From NCBI GenBank assembly GCA_019186985.1, contig JABARQ010000005.1, forward strand, positions 116,625 to 180,624: a stretch of 64,000 bases of DNA, in the 5' to 3' direction. The notes beneath the pieces were generated by a model. The model had not been told where the DNA came from, did no database searches, and saw only the letters and a program-made list of their open reading frames with translations. How positions within the stretch are numbered: the first letter of the stretch is position 1; each line of letters starts with the position of its first letter. Positions 17,524 through 25,403 of the stretch are shown in pieces. This DNA comes from Prosthecobacter sp. GTDB lineage: Bacteria > Verrucomicrobiota > Verrucomicrobiia > Verrucomicrobiales > Verrucomicrobiaceae. The translations under genes and the position numbers were made by a program.

Positions 17524-19206
17524 TCAGAAGTTGATCTGGGCCTGGATGCCGATGTAGCTGGCCTTGACGTCCGGATAGTGGCTGGCCGCGCTGACCTTGT
17601 CGCTGCTGGAGGTGTTGATGCGGTTGCCGTGGGTGTACATCAGGGTGAGTTCAAGCTCAGGATACGGGACGTAGCGCAGGCCGATGCCAAGCTCGTCCAC
17701 CTGGTTGCGGGGGGCGTTGGTGGCAAACTTGCGGCCGCCGTCGTAATGCTGCCAGCGGATGAAGGGGATGAGCTCCTGCTGGTCGGCGAAGATGTGACGG
17801 TAGCTGGCCTGGATGTAGCCTCCCGACAGGCTGTCCGAAGTGATGGTCTTCAGGTCGTCACTGAGGGTCGGGCCGCGTCCCCAGTTCCACTCGGCCTCGA
17901 TGCCGAAGGGCTGCGGGTAGAGGATGGCGCTGACACCGACGCGCTGGTCGCGGACACCCTTGGGATCCACCGTGGGCGCCGCCGCATCGCTGAACTTCTG
18001 GGTGCTGGGCAGGAAGTTGCCCGTGTAGCCCTGGACGCCGAGTTCGAAGAACTGGCCGTTGGGGAATTCAAAGGGATAGGCAAGGCGGGCGATGTAATGG
18101 GGCTGGCCGTTGTTGTCACCCCTGTTCAGGCCGTTGCCGGAGTAGGCGCCGATGGCCACGACACCGTAGTCGCCGGAACCTCGCAGGCCCATTTTGACGA
18201 GGTCCTTGAAGCGGTTGCGGATTTCATAAGGAGCCCACATGAGGTAGGCGCCGATGTCACGCTCGCCCTCGACGGCGGAGTTGATGGCATCCGCGCGCTC
18301 CAGGGCGAGGCGGTTCTGGGAGGACTGCAGGTTGGACCATCCATAAGGCACCTTGGACTGGCCGAGGCGGACACGAAACTCGCGGGCGGAATCCAGGGAG
18401 ACATCGGCGTAGTAATCGCGGGCCTGAAGGGCGTTGGTGCCGCTCAGGTTGCCGAAGTAGTCGGCCTGAAGATACATGTAGAGATGGTTGGTCACGTCAC
18501 CGCTGAACACCATGCGTCCTCGACGCAGGCCAAAGGTCTGGAGGTCATTTGCCAGGGCGTCGTTGGGCACGTTGAGGGTGCCGCCTTCCTCATCCAGGAC
18601 GCCGTGATAGCGGAACTGGGCGTAGCCTCGCAGCTTCATGCGTTCATACCACTTGTCGGCCAGCAGGTCATCCAGCTCAGCCTTGTTCAGGGTGGAAGGC
18701 GAGGTGTTGTCGGTGATGCGGGAAAGCTCCTCCACCTGGCCCTTGGTGCCCATCAGGATGTCCTCCAGCTTCTCCACCTTGCCGGCGAGTCCCGTGGCTT
18801 CGGGTTCGGAGGTCTTGGCGGCGATCTGCTCGACCCTGGTCTTGGTGCCGTTCAGGGCTGATTCGAGCTGCTTGATGCGGTTTTCCTGGGCGGCCAGCCT
18901 GGCCTCCAGGGCGGCGGTGCTGGCGGCTGGCGCAGCGGACGTGGTGCTGGAGGCGGGGGAAGGGGCGGACGCTGGGGGCGTGGCGGCAGGCGTACCTGCG
19001 GTAGCCTTGGCTTCGTCGGCCTTCATCGCCGCCACCAGCAGGTCATATTCGGCCGGGGAAATGCTGCCCCTGGCCTTCAGGATGCCGAAGAGCTGCTCCA
19101 TGGCCTGGCTGGCCAGGGCGGGGGAGGTTGGGGTGAGAGCCACCGTGGCGGCGGTGAAGAGGCTGCAAAGCCTCCAGCGGAGTCGTGTCGGGTTGATGCG
19201 GAGCAT
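17524..19206 (-). CDS. Phosphate-selective porin O/P family protein
   Basis: This 560-residue protein has a signal peptide ending about residue 33 (ALAS). A short helical segment (MEQLFGILKARGSISPAEYD) and an Ala/Pro/Ser linker follow. A coiled-coil segment at about 95-170 (EARLAAQENRIKQLESALN) probably trimerises above the membrane. From about 190 there is a beta-barrel of the Porin_O_P (OprO/OprP) type: YAQFRYHG, GLRRGRMVFSGDV, REFRVRLGQSKVPYGWSNLQSSQNRLALERADA, ending in LELTLMYTHGN and a C-terminal IQAQINF with the terminal Phe of outer-membrane proteins. It is transcribed divergently from pstS over a shared region rich in GTCACA, fitting phosphate uptake across the outer membrane under phosphate control. 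Ion selectivity cannot be proved from sequence. Confidence 0.88.
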   Translation of the reverse strand: MLRINPTRLRWRLCSLFTAATVALTPTSPALASQAMEQLFGILKARGSISPAEYDLLVAAMKADEAKATAGTPAATPPASAPSPASSTTSAAPAASTAALEARLAAQENRIKQLESALNGTKTRVEQIAAKTSEPEATGLAGKVEKLEDILMGTKGQVEELSRITDNTSPSTLNKAELDDLLADKWYERMKLRGYAQFRYHGVLDEEGGTLNVPNDALANDLQTFGLRRGRMVFSGDVTNHLYMYLQADYFGNLSGTNALQARDYYADVSLDSAREFRVRLGQSKVPYGWSNLQSSQNRLALERADAINSAVEGERDIGAYLMWAPYEIRNRFKDLVKMGLRGSGDYGVVAIGAYSGNGLNRGDNNGQPHYIARLAYPFEFPNGQFFELGVQGYTGNFLPSTQKFSDAAAPTVDPKGVRDQRVGVSAILYPQPFGIEAEWNWGRGPTLSDDLKTITSDSLSGGYIQASYRHIFADQQELIPFIRWQHYDGGRKFATNAPRNQVDELGIGLRYVPYPELELTLMYTHGNRINTSSSDKVSAASHYPDVKASYIGIQAQINF

Positions 19207-19252
19207 GATGGAGTGTCGTCGAGGGTCCAGGCTTCCTGAAGTTCAGGCGTTT

Positions 19253-19267
19253 TTGTCACACAAGCCG
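19253..19267 (-). promoter_or_regulatory. 15-mer shared operator, porin side
   Basis: Read toward the porin gene this is CGGCTTGTGTGACAA, ending 47 bases before its ATG. The identical 15-mer occurs in the same orientation relative to pstS at 19456-19470. Confidence 0.65.
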
Positions 19268-19455
19268 ACTGGCCTGCGTGACAGCACCGTGATGTATCAA
19301 TCTCGTCACAAACCGCGCCACCCTTCGAATGTTACATGTTCGTCACATTGCGGCATGTCCTGTTCTGCCTGCCATAACAAAAACGTTTTCAACGGTTTGA
19401 GGCCCTTTGGGTGGGCGGGGCGGTCGTGCTTCGTGACGTTGTTTTGTCACATTGA

Positions 19456-19470
19456 CGGCTTGTGTGACAA
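19456..19470 (+). promoter_or_regulatory. 15-mer shared operator, pstS side
   Basis: CGGCTTGTGTGACAA, exactly identical to the porin-side copy and pointing toward pstS, 83 bases before its ATG. It overlaps the 7-4-7 element at 19463-19480. Confidence 0.65.
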
Positions 19471-19552
19471 ACTCGTCACACGAAGGGTTTTGCGGGCTTG
19501 TTCCTGCCGCCCATAGGACGCCTCGTCCATCCAACACATCCCAACAACACCC

Positions 19553-20371
19553 ATGAAATCCGCTTTTTACACCCTGGCACTTCTCGCTGTGGCGGCTGCT
19601 TCCAGCCTTCAGGCCCAGACCACTCTGCGCATCCGTGGTTCCGACACGCTTGGCGCCAAGCTGGTTCCCCAGCTGGCCGAAGCCTTCAAGAAGAACGGAG
19701 GCAAGGTCAGCTTCGACATCGCGGCCGAAGGCTCCTCCACGGCATTTACCAACCTCGCGGCCGGCACCGCGGAAATCGGCATGTCCTCCCGCAAGGTGAA
19801 GGCGGATGAGCGTGCGCTCTGCCGCTCCAAGGGCGTGAAGCTGACGGAGTTTGAGATCGCCTGGGACATGATCGCGATCCTCGTGAACAAGAACAATCCG
19901 GTTTCCGACCTGAGCAAGAAGCAGGTCCTGCAGATCTTCGCCGGCGACATCAAGGACTGGAGTGAGGTGGGGGGCACGCCCGGACCGATCTCGCTTTACA
20001 CCCGCAACACCTCCTCAGGCACCTACAAGGATTTCATCGACCGTGCGATGAAGGGCCGTGAGTACGGCAAGAACAGCCAGAAGATGGCTGGCAATGAGCA
20101 GATCGCCTCGGAAGTCGGCTCCAATGCCAACGGCGTCGGCTATGTCGGCCTGGCCTACATTGGTTCAAAGGGCACCAAGGTGGTCACCATTGATGGGGTG
20201 ATGCCCAGCGCCGCCACGGTGAAGGACTACCCTTACTCCCGTCCGACCTACCTTTACACGAATGGTGAACCTGCCGGGACGACCAAGGAGTTCATCGACT
20301 ACTGCCTGAGCCCGGTGGGCGATGGCATCGTGGGCAAGGTTGGTTTCGTGCCGAAGTCGGTCGCCCAGTAA
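19553..20371 (+). CDS. pstS: Phosphate ABC transporter substrate-binding protein
   Basis: This 272-residue protein begins with a signal peptide (MKSAFYTLALLAVAAASSLQA, cleaved before QTTLRIRGSD). The PstS fold is clear: RIRGSDTLGAKLVPQLAEAF, AAEGSSTAFTNLAAGTAEIGMSSRKVK, IAWDMIAILVNKNNPVSDLSKKQVLQIFAGDIKDWSEVGG, and the binding segment YTRNTSSGTYKDF near residue 145. It captures phosphate in the periplasm for PstCA. The signal peptide has no lipobox cysteine, so a soluble periplasmic form is expected. The leader CCAACAACACCC has no Shine-Dalgarno. It heads the pst operon and is separated from pstC by a 134-bp gap with a strong hairpin. Confidence 0.93.
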   Translation: MKSAFYTLALLAVAAASSLQAQTTLRIRGSDTLGAKLVPQLAEAFKKNGGKVSFDIAAEGSSTAFTNLAAGTAEIGMSSRKVKADERALCRSKGVKLTEFEIAWDMIAILVNKNNPVSDLSKKQVLQIFAGDIKDWSEVGGTPGPISLYTRNTSSGTYKDFIDRAMKGREYGKNSQKMAGNEQIASEVGSNANGVGYVGLAYIGSKGTKVVTIDGVMPSAATVKDYPYSRPTYLYTNGEPAGTTKEFIDYCLSPVGDGIVGKVGFVPKSVAQ

Positions 20372-20391
20372 CCGGGTGCAGGATTCTTCTG

Positions 20392-20432
20392 ATCGTCGTG
20401 GAGCCGGGGGGTGCCCGCCTCTCCACGATGAT
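20392..20432 (+). promoter_or_regulatory. Hairpin between pstS and pstC
   Basis: ATCGTCGTGGAG (20392-20403) pairs with CTCCACGATGAT (20421-20432) over 12 bp with one G-T wobble, around a GC-rich 17-base loop. No T-run follows, so it is more likely an mRNA-stabilising or attenuating element between pstS and the permease genes than a full terminator. Function inferred from position. Confidence 0.55.
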
Positions 20433-20505
20433 GCGGGTTTGGATTCTGCCCAATTCGTGCTTTTGAGACGTTTGACACGCAAGCCACCCTCCGACACAAA
20501 ACTCC

Positions 20506-22431
20506 GTGTCTCCTGACCGCCCACCGCTTCACAGCCTCATCCTGAAAAAGAAGAGGGGCACCCTTCTGGGCCTGGACCCGCAGCGCGGCATCCGGGTGTT
20601 TTTTGCGACCAACGCCAGCGTCACCATCATCGTGCTGGCCATGATCATGATCTTCCTCCTGCGTGAGGGGGCGGGCTTCCTTGGCACCTACAAGCATGAG
20701 CTGGAGATCTACCGCCGGGCCGGGCTGGAGTTCTGCGACATCGTGGACCGTCCGCTGGCCGATCAGCAGGAGCTGTCCTCCAAGCTTCGCCGGGCCGTCA
20801 CATCGAGCCTGGATCCTTTGATTCAGTCTGCACGGGCCAGGCGTGATGCCGCCTTCCTGCTGAAGCGTGAGGTGGAGGAGCAGGCCAAAATTCCCCGGGA
20901 GGCCCTGGAGGCTGCGCTGGAAAAAGAACCGGTGCCGTCCGTCGGCGAGCTTGAGGCCTTGAGGAGGCAGTTGGCGGCTGCGACGGGCAAGGTGGTCGGA
21001 TCCATGCAGGTGTCCGGTCTTTTCACCACTGAGGAAGCCCGGCGGCTGCGGGCGGAGTTTGCCAGGCTGAGCCCCGAGGTGAGCGAAATGCCGCCCATGC
21101 TGATGGAGTTGAGCGCCGCCTTCACGGCCAGGGACAAGGAGGCCAAGTCCAGGTTTGGTCCGCTGGTGGAGGCTTCCGATTCGCTCGAAGAGGCCCCCGA
21201 ATCACTTCGGGAGGTGCTGGGTGAACTCAAGGAGGAGGTGCTGGCCACCAAGGAGGAGGCGACGACGCACTTCACCCTGGAGGAGGGCCGCCAGAAGCTT
21301 CTCAAGGCCGCCGAAGCGGCTGCAGATCCGGAGGAAAAGCAGGCGCTGCTGGAAGAGGCAAAGGCTTCGGAAACTCCCGAGCCTGACTATGTCGGGAGCA
21401 TGGCCCCTGTGCTGGAACGACGCGATGAGCTGATTGAAAAGGTGGTCTCCTACGCCGCCGCCATTGACTCTGCAGCCCTGCATCTGCCCAAGGAGGGCGG
21501 CACGCTTGAGGCCACGAAGCTCCTTGCGGAAGTTCGTGAAGCCCTGCCTCCTCATGCAAAAGCCCTGCGCGACAGCGTGGACGCCCTGCGCCAGTGGCAG
21601 CAGGACAAGCCGGTGTCGATCTTCACCGTCGTCGGAGCCTTTTTCTTCGGGACCAACTGGCTGACGAACTCCTCCTGGCAGGATTTCTTCGGCTTCGTGC
21701 CCCTCCTGGCCGGTTCGCTGGTGATCGCGCTGATCGCCATTGTCATTGCCACCCCGCTGAGCGTGGCCGCCGCCATCTACACCAACCAGTTTGCCTCGGA
21801 GCGTGAAAAGGAGCTGATCAAGCCGGTGATCGAATTCATCCAGGCCATCCCGTCCGTGGTGCTTGGCTTCATCGGCATCACCCTGGTGGGCGACCTGATC
21901 AAGGAGGTCAGCGGCTTCTCCTGGCTGAGCTGGCTGCCGGGCTTTCCCATCCAGGAACGCCTGAACATGTTCAACGCCGGCTGCCTTCTGGCCCTGATGG
22001 CCGTGCCGACCATGTTCAGCCTTGCAGAGGACGCATTGAACAACGTGCCTCAGGCCTACATCGACGCCTCCGACGCCCTCGGTGCGACGAAGCTGCAGAC
22101 GGTCTTCCGGGTGATTGTTCCGGCCGCCCTTTCCGGCATTGCTGCGGCGATTCTGCTGGGGCTCGGCCGTGTCATCGGCGAAACCATGGTGGTGCTGCTG
22201 GTCGCCGGGAACCGCATTGCGATTCCTGATTTCTCAAGCGGTCCGGGCGTGATCTTTCAGCCGGCCCACACCCTGACGGGCATCATCGCCCAGGAGCTTG
22301 GCGAGGTGTCGCGCGGCAGCGCCCACTGGCAGGCTCTGTTCATGGTCGGCATCGTCCTGTTTGTGATCTCGCTGGGGGTGAATGCCTGCGCCCGGGCCGT
22401 GGTGCGTCGATTTGAACTTCCAAAAGCATGA
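20506..22431 (+). CDS. pstC: Phosphate ABC transporter permease PstC with large coiled-coil insertion
   Basis: At 641 residues this is about twice the usual PstC length (roughly 300-330). A first membrane helix (about 37-58, SVTIIVLAMIMIFLLREGAGFL) is followed by some 300 residues of Glu/Ala/Lys/Leu-rich helical sequence (about 60-370). The normal permease core starts near 393: FGFVPLLAGSLVIALIAIVIATPLSVAAA, AIPSVVLGFIGI, and the EAA-like loop AYIDASDALGATKLQTVFRVIVP near 520. The first helix and the insertion would place the extra domain in the periplasm. The start is a GTG at 20506. The stop overlaps the pstA start by four bases (ATGA). No frameshift is seen, and the helical part has no stop codons, so it is part of the protein. 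Confidence 0.9.
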   Translation: MSPDRPPLHSLILKKKRGTLLGLDPQRGIRVFFATNASVTIIVLAMIMIFLLREGAGFLGTYKHELEIYRRAGLEFCDIVDRPLADQQELSSKLRRAVTSSLDPLIQSARARRDAAFLLKREVEEQAKIPREALEAALEKEPVPSVGELEALRRQLAAATGKVVGSMQVSGLFTTEEARRLRAEFARLSPEVSEMPPMLMELSAAFTARDKEAKSRFGPLVEASDSLEEAPESLREVLGELKEEVLATKEEATTHFTLEEGRQKLLKAAEAAADPEEKQALLEEAKASETPEPDYVGSMAPVLERRDELIEKVVSYAAAIDSAALHLPKEGGTLEATKLLAEVREALPPHAKALRDSVDALRQWQQDKPVSIFTVVGAFFFGTNWLTNSSWQDFFGFVPLLAGSLVIALIAIVIATPLSVAAAIYTNQFASEREKELIKPVIEFIQAIPSVVLGFIGITLVGDLIKEVSGFSWLSWLPGFPIQERLNMFNAGCLLALMAVPTMFSLAEDALNNVPQAYIDASDALGATKLQTVFRVIVPAALSGIAAAILLGLGRVIGETMVVLLVAGNRIAIPDFSSGPGVIFQPAHTLTGIIAQELGEVSRGSAHWQALFMVGIVLFVISLGVNACARAVVRRFELPKA

Positions 22432-23603
22432 GCGACCTGACCGCCAATCCATTCGCCGGGGACCAGTCCGCCGTCCGTCGTCGTGAGACCGCCGTGCGCT
22501 GGCTGCTGCGGGGCAGCACCCTGCTCATCGTGGCGGTCACGATCAGCATCGTGGCCCACATCTTCATCAAGGGAGCGCCGATCACCTTCCGCAGCGAGTT
22601 TCCATTTGTGAACGTCAAGTTCCTCACGGAGCTGCCGGGCACGCTTCATGTCATCGTCGACAAGCAGGGGAGGGCGTTTGAGACCGACGTCAATGGCGCC
22701 GACGTCATCAAGAAGCAGCTCGGTGACAATTTCCGGGAGGAGAAGACCATCTCCTACTCAGGTGGTGGCATCCTGGGGCCGATCGTCGGCACGGCCCTGC
22801 TGGTGATTGTCAGTGTGGCCGTGGCGCTTTTCCTGGGCGTGGCCAGCGCCGTCTACCTGAGTGAATATGCCAGCAAGGGCAGGCGCGTGGAGCTGATCCG
22901 ACTGGCCATCCTGAACCTGGCCGGCGTGCCATCCGTGGTGTTCGGCCTGTTCGGTCTCGGGGCCTTCGTGCTGACGGCGCCCGTGCTGACCGATGCACCG
23001 CATGAACGCACTCTGCTGGCCATCCCCCTGGGCTTCACCACGCTCAGCTTCCAGGGCTGGGACACCTGCGTGCTAAGCGGCGGCTTCACGCTCGCCTTCG
23101 TCATCCTGCCGGTGATCATCACCGCCAGTGAGCAGTGCCTGCAGGCCGTGCCACAGGGCTTCCGGGAAACTTCGATGGCGCTCGGTGCCACGCGCTGGCA
23201 GACCATCTGGCGCGCCGTGCTGCCCTTCGCCACCCCAGGCATCCTCACCAGCAGCATCCTCGGCATCGCCCGCGCCGCCGGTGAAACCGCGCCGATCATG
23301 TTCACCGCTGCGCTGGCCTTCAAGGACAAGCTTCCCTGGCAGAAGGACGTGACGCCCCTGCCTGCCGATGCCGGCTGGTTTGCCAACTGGGAGCAGGCGG
23401 TGGAGCGCTTCCTCGGCATCTTCACCGAATCCGTCCAGGCCCTGCCGTACCACATCTACACTCTCGCTGCCCGGATCCCGCATAACGAATATTCGGAACG
23501 CGCCCAGTATGGCTCGGTGTTCGTCTTCCTTCTCCTGGTCGCCGGCCTGGCGGCCGCCTCCATCTGGCTGCGCCGCCGTCTGCGTGGCAAGTACAAGTGG
23601 TAG
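22428..23603 (+). CDS. pstA: Phosphate ABC transporter permease PstA
   Basis: This 391-residue protein has an N-terminal membrane helix (about 23-43), an extended periplasmic stretch to about 105, and then the permease domain: GGGILGPIVGTALLVIVSVAVALFLGVASAVYLSEYA, NLAGVPSVVFGLFGLGAFVL, and the EAA loop QAVPQGFRETSMALGATRWQTIWRAVLP near 250. It is somewhat longer than typical PstA (about 280-300), with added sequence both after the first helix and near the C-terminus (DAGWFANWEQAVERFLGIF). With PstC it forms the inner-membrane phosphate channel. Translation is coupled to pstC by ATGA. The expected ATPase gene pstB does not follow; queA does, 60 bp later. Confidence 0.92.
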   Translation: MSDLTANPFAGDQSAVRRRETAVRWLLRGSTLLIVAVTISIVAHIFIKGAPITFRSEFPFVNVKFLTELPGTLHVIVDKQGRAFETDVNGADVIKKQLGDNFREEKTISYSGGGILGPIVGTALLVIVSVAVALFLGVASAVYLSEYASKGRRVELIRLAILNLAGVPSVVFGLFGLGAFVLTAPVLTDAPHERTLLAIPLGFTTLSFQGWDTCVLSGGFTLAFVILPVIITASEQCLQAVPQGFRETSMALGATRWQTIWRAVLPFATPGILTSSILGIARAAGETAPIMFTAALAFKDKLPWQKDVTPLPADAGWFANWEQAVERFLGIFTESVQALPYHIYTLAARIPHNEYSERAQYGSVFVFLLLVAGLAAASIWLRRRLRGKYKW

Positions 23604-23663
23604 GATCCCGGGCGATCCCGGAAGGAATGGGGTGGCGCTTGCCGGTCCTGTGGTGAATAGAAC

Positions 23664-24674
23664 ATGAGCCGCCCAACGGCCGACTCCTCCGCTGATCCTG
23701 TGCTGACTTCCGACTTCGACTACCATCTGCCGCCTGAACTGATCGCCAGCGAGCCGCTGCCCGAGCGCTCGGCTTCCCGGATGCTGGTGATTCACCGCAG
23801 CTCCGGCCTGCTGGAGCATCGTTTGTTCAGCGACCTGCCCTCGTTCCTGCGTCCTGACGACCTGCTGGTGCTCAACAACACGCGCGTCGTGCCCGCACGA
23901 TTTTTCTCCGAAGACGGCGGCCGTGAGCTGTTGCGCGTGGACACGCTTCAGCCCATGCTCTGGCGCTGCATGGTCCGCCCAGGCAAAAAGTTTCGCGTCG
24001 GTCACCAGGTGCGTGTCGGTGGTGCCACGGGCACGGTCAGGGAAATCCTGGACAATGGCGACCGCCTGATCGCCTGGGATCAGCCGGTGGACGAGGAAAG
24101 GCACGGGCATCTGGCGCTGCCTCACTACATGGGACGTGACGACCAGCCGTCGGATCGTGAACGCTATCAGACGGTGTTCGCCCGGGCCGCAGGGGCGATT
24201 GCGGCCCCCACGGCGGGACTGCACTTCACCCCGGAGCTGCTGGCCCGGCTGCCCCATGCGTTCGTCACCCTGCATGTCGGGGTGGGCACGTTTCAGCCCG
24301 TGAAAGTGGACAAGGTGGAGGAGCATCAAATGCATTCGGAGAGATATGAGGTGCCCTCTGAAACCGCCTCCCGGATTGCGGCTGCAGGACGCATCGTTGC
24401 CGTGGGCACGACCTCGATGCGCACCTTGGAAACCGTCGCCCGCGACCATGGCCGCATCGTGGCTGCTTCTGGAAGCACGGACATTTTCATCTACCCGGGC
24501 TTCCAGTTTCGGGCCGTTGGCGCGCTGCTGACCAATTTTCACCTGCCGAAATCGACTCTGCTGATGCTGGTGAGCGCTTTTGCTGGCAAGGAGCTGATTC
24601 TCAAGGCATACGCTGAGGCCATCGAGCACAAATATCGATTCTACAGTTACGGCGACTGCATGCTGATATTATGA
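23664..24674 (+). CDS. queA: S-adenosylmethionine:tRNA ribosyltransferase-isomerase
   Basis: This 336-residue protein matches QueA along its length: FDYHLPPELIASEPLPERSASRMLVIHR at the start, DDLLVLNNTRVVPARF near 70, GRDDQPSDRERYQTVFARAAGAIAAPTAGLHFTPELL near 155, HVGVGTFQPVKV near 205, and TDIFIYPGFQFRAVGALLTNFHLPKSTLLMLVSAF at the end. QueA transfers the ribosyl part of SAM to preQ1 in tRNA, making epoxyqueuosine. The ATG at 23664 lies 60 bp after pstA on the same strand. No other queuosine gene is in the window. Confidence 0.95.
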   Translation: MSRPTADSSADPVLTSDFDYHLPPELIASEPLPERSASRMLVIHRSSGLLEHRLFSDLPSFLRPDDLLVLNNTRVVPARFFSEDGGRELLRVDTLQPMLWRCMVRPGKKFRVGHQVRVGGATGTVREILDNGDRLIAWDQPVDEERHGHLALPHYMGRDDQPSDRERYQTVFARAAGAIAAPTAGLHFTPELLARLPHAFVTLHVGVGTFQPVKVDKVEEHQMHSERYEVPSETASRIAAAGRIVAVGTTSMRTLETVARDHGRIVAASGSTDIFIYPGFQFRAVGALLTNFHLPKSTLLMLVSAFAGKELILKAYAEAIEHKYRFYSYGDCMLIL

Positions 24675-24691
24675 AAGCGGGATAATTATAG

Positions 24692-24720
24692 TTGACTGTT
24701 CGTCTAGTTTGCGCTTTAAG
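24692..24720 (+). promoter_or_regulatory. Possible promoter of the TetR gene
   Basis: TTGACT (24692-24697) is followed after 17 bases by TTTAAG (24715-24720), a 5/6 and a 4/6 match to sigma-70 hexamers. The ATG at 24728 is only eight bases beyond, so the transcript would be nearly leaderless. The flanking sequence is AT-rich (GGGATAATTATAG). Weak evidence. Confidence 0.35.
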
Positions 24721-24727
24721 GGCTCTC

Positions 24728-25333
24728 ATGGGACGAACCTCCGATGCCAAAGAACGTCTGCTGGAAGCCATGATGGAACTCATCTGGACTGGCAGCTACG
24801 GCACGACCTCCGTGGATCATATCTGTGAGAAGGCCGGGGTGAAGAAGGGGAGCTTCTATCACTTCTTCGAATCCAAGGCCGAGCTTGCCGTGGCCAGCGT
24901 GGAGCATGGCTGGTCGGAGCACCGCAAGCTGCTGGACCAGACCTTTTCGCCGGTGAACCCGCCCCTGGAGCGCATCTGGAGATGCTTTCAGGACTTCCGC
25001 CTTGAGCAGGAGGAGATGCTGAAGAAGCATGGTCGTGTCCTTGGCTGCCCGATTCACAGCCTCGGAGCCGAGGTCAGCACAACGGACGACCGGCTGCGCG
25101 ACAAGCTTCAGGAGATCCTCTCCCAGTTCATCCGCTATTATGAGAGCGCCATCCGCGACGCTCATTACCAGGGGATCATTGAAGCGCCTGACGCCCCGGC
25201 CCTGGCACGTATTTTGTTCGCCTATGGAGAGGGCCTGCTGTTGCACGCCCGGATTTGGAACGACCTTGGACACCTTGATGAGATGGAGGCTGGCGCCCGC
25301 CGCATCCTGGGGGTGAAAGAGGCGGATTCCTGA
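24728..25333 (+). CDS. TetR/AcrR family transcriptional regulator
   Basis: This 201-residue protein has an N-terminal helix-turn-helix: SDAKERLLEAMMELIWTGSYGTTSVDHICEKAGVKKGSFYHFFESKAELAVA (residues 4-57), the TetR DNA-binding domain. The rest (GCPIHSLGAEVSTTDDRLRDKLQEIL) resembles the C-terminal domain of AcrR/YxaF-like members. It lies 70 bp before the RND efflux operon on the same strand, so it is the likely local repressor of the pump, relieved by a pump substrate. The ATG at 24728 was chosen over an upstream in-frame TTG at 24692, which coincides with a -35-like hexamer. Confidence 0.9.
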   Translation: MGRTSDAKERLLEAMMELIWTGSYGTTSVDHICEKAGVKKGSFYHFFESKAELAVASVEHGWSEHRKLLDQTFSPVNPPLERIWRCFQDFRLEQEEMLKKHGRVLGCPIHSLGAEVSTTDDRLRDKLQEILSQFIRYYESAIRDAHYQGIIEAPDAPALARILFAYGEGLLLHARIWNDLGHLDEMEAGARRILGVKEADS

Positions 25334-25363
25334 GTGTATTAGCCGCTTTATTTTGATTTCAAA

Positions 25364-25379
25364 TTAACCAACTGGTCAA
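25364..25379 (+). promoter_or_regulatory. Imperfect palindrome, candidate TetR operator before the RND operon
   Basis: TTAACCAACTGGTCAA matches its own reverse complement at 12 of 16 positions, with perfect ACCA/TGGT arms. It lies in an AT-rich 70-bp gap between the tetR stop and the ATG at 25404, the usual place for a pump operator. Confidence 0.45.
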
Positions 25380-25403
25380 CTTAAACTTAGAACCCATTCC
25401 ACC

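Larger units (their letters stand above)
19207..19552. promoter_or_regulatory. Divergent porin/pstS control region with repeated GTCACA motifs
   Basis: No gene fits in these 346 bp. The hexamer GTCACA occurs five times on the plus strand (19255, 19305, 19342, 19446, 19475) and GTGACA twice (19278, 19464). Three 18-mers have the 7-4-7 layout of PhoB half-sites, all ending TCGTCACA: TGTATCA-ATCT-CGTCACA (19293-19310), TGTTACA-TGTT-CGTCACA (19330-19347) and TGTGACA-AACT-CGTCACA (19463-19480). The E. coli pho box has CTGTCAT half-sites spaced by 4 bp, so a PhoB-type regulator is the best guess. The order of half-sites and their strand relative to the porin are not settled. Confidence 0.7.

Noticed and set aside
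19463..19480. CRP-like site TGTGA...TCACA upstream of pstS
   Set aside because: The half-sites are spaced by 8 bases instead of 6, and the context (7-4-7 repeats, phosphate genes, shared 15-mer) fits a Pho-type regulator better.
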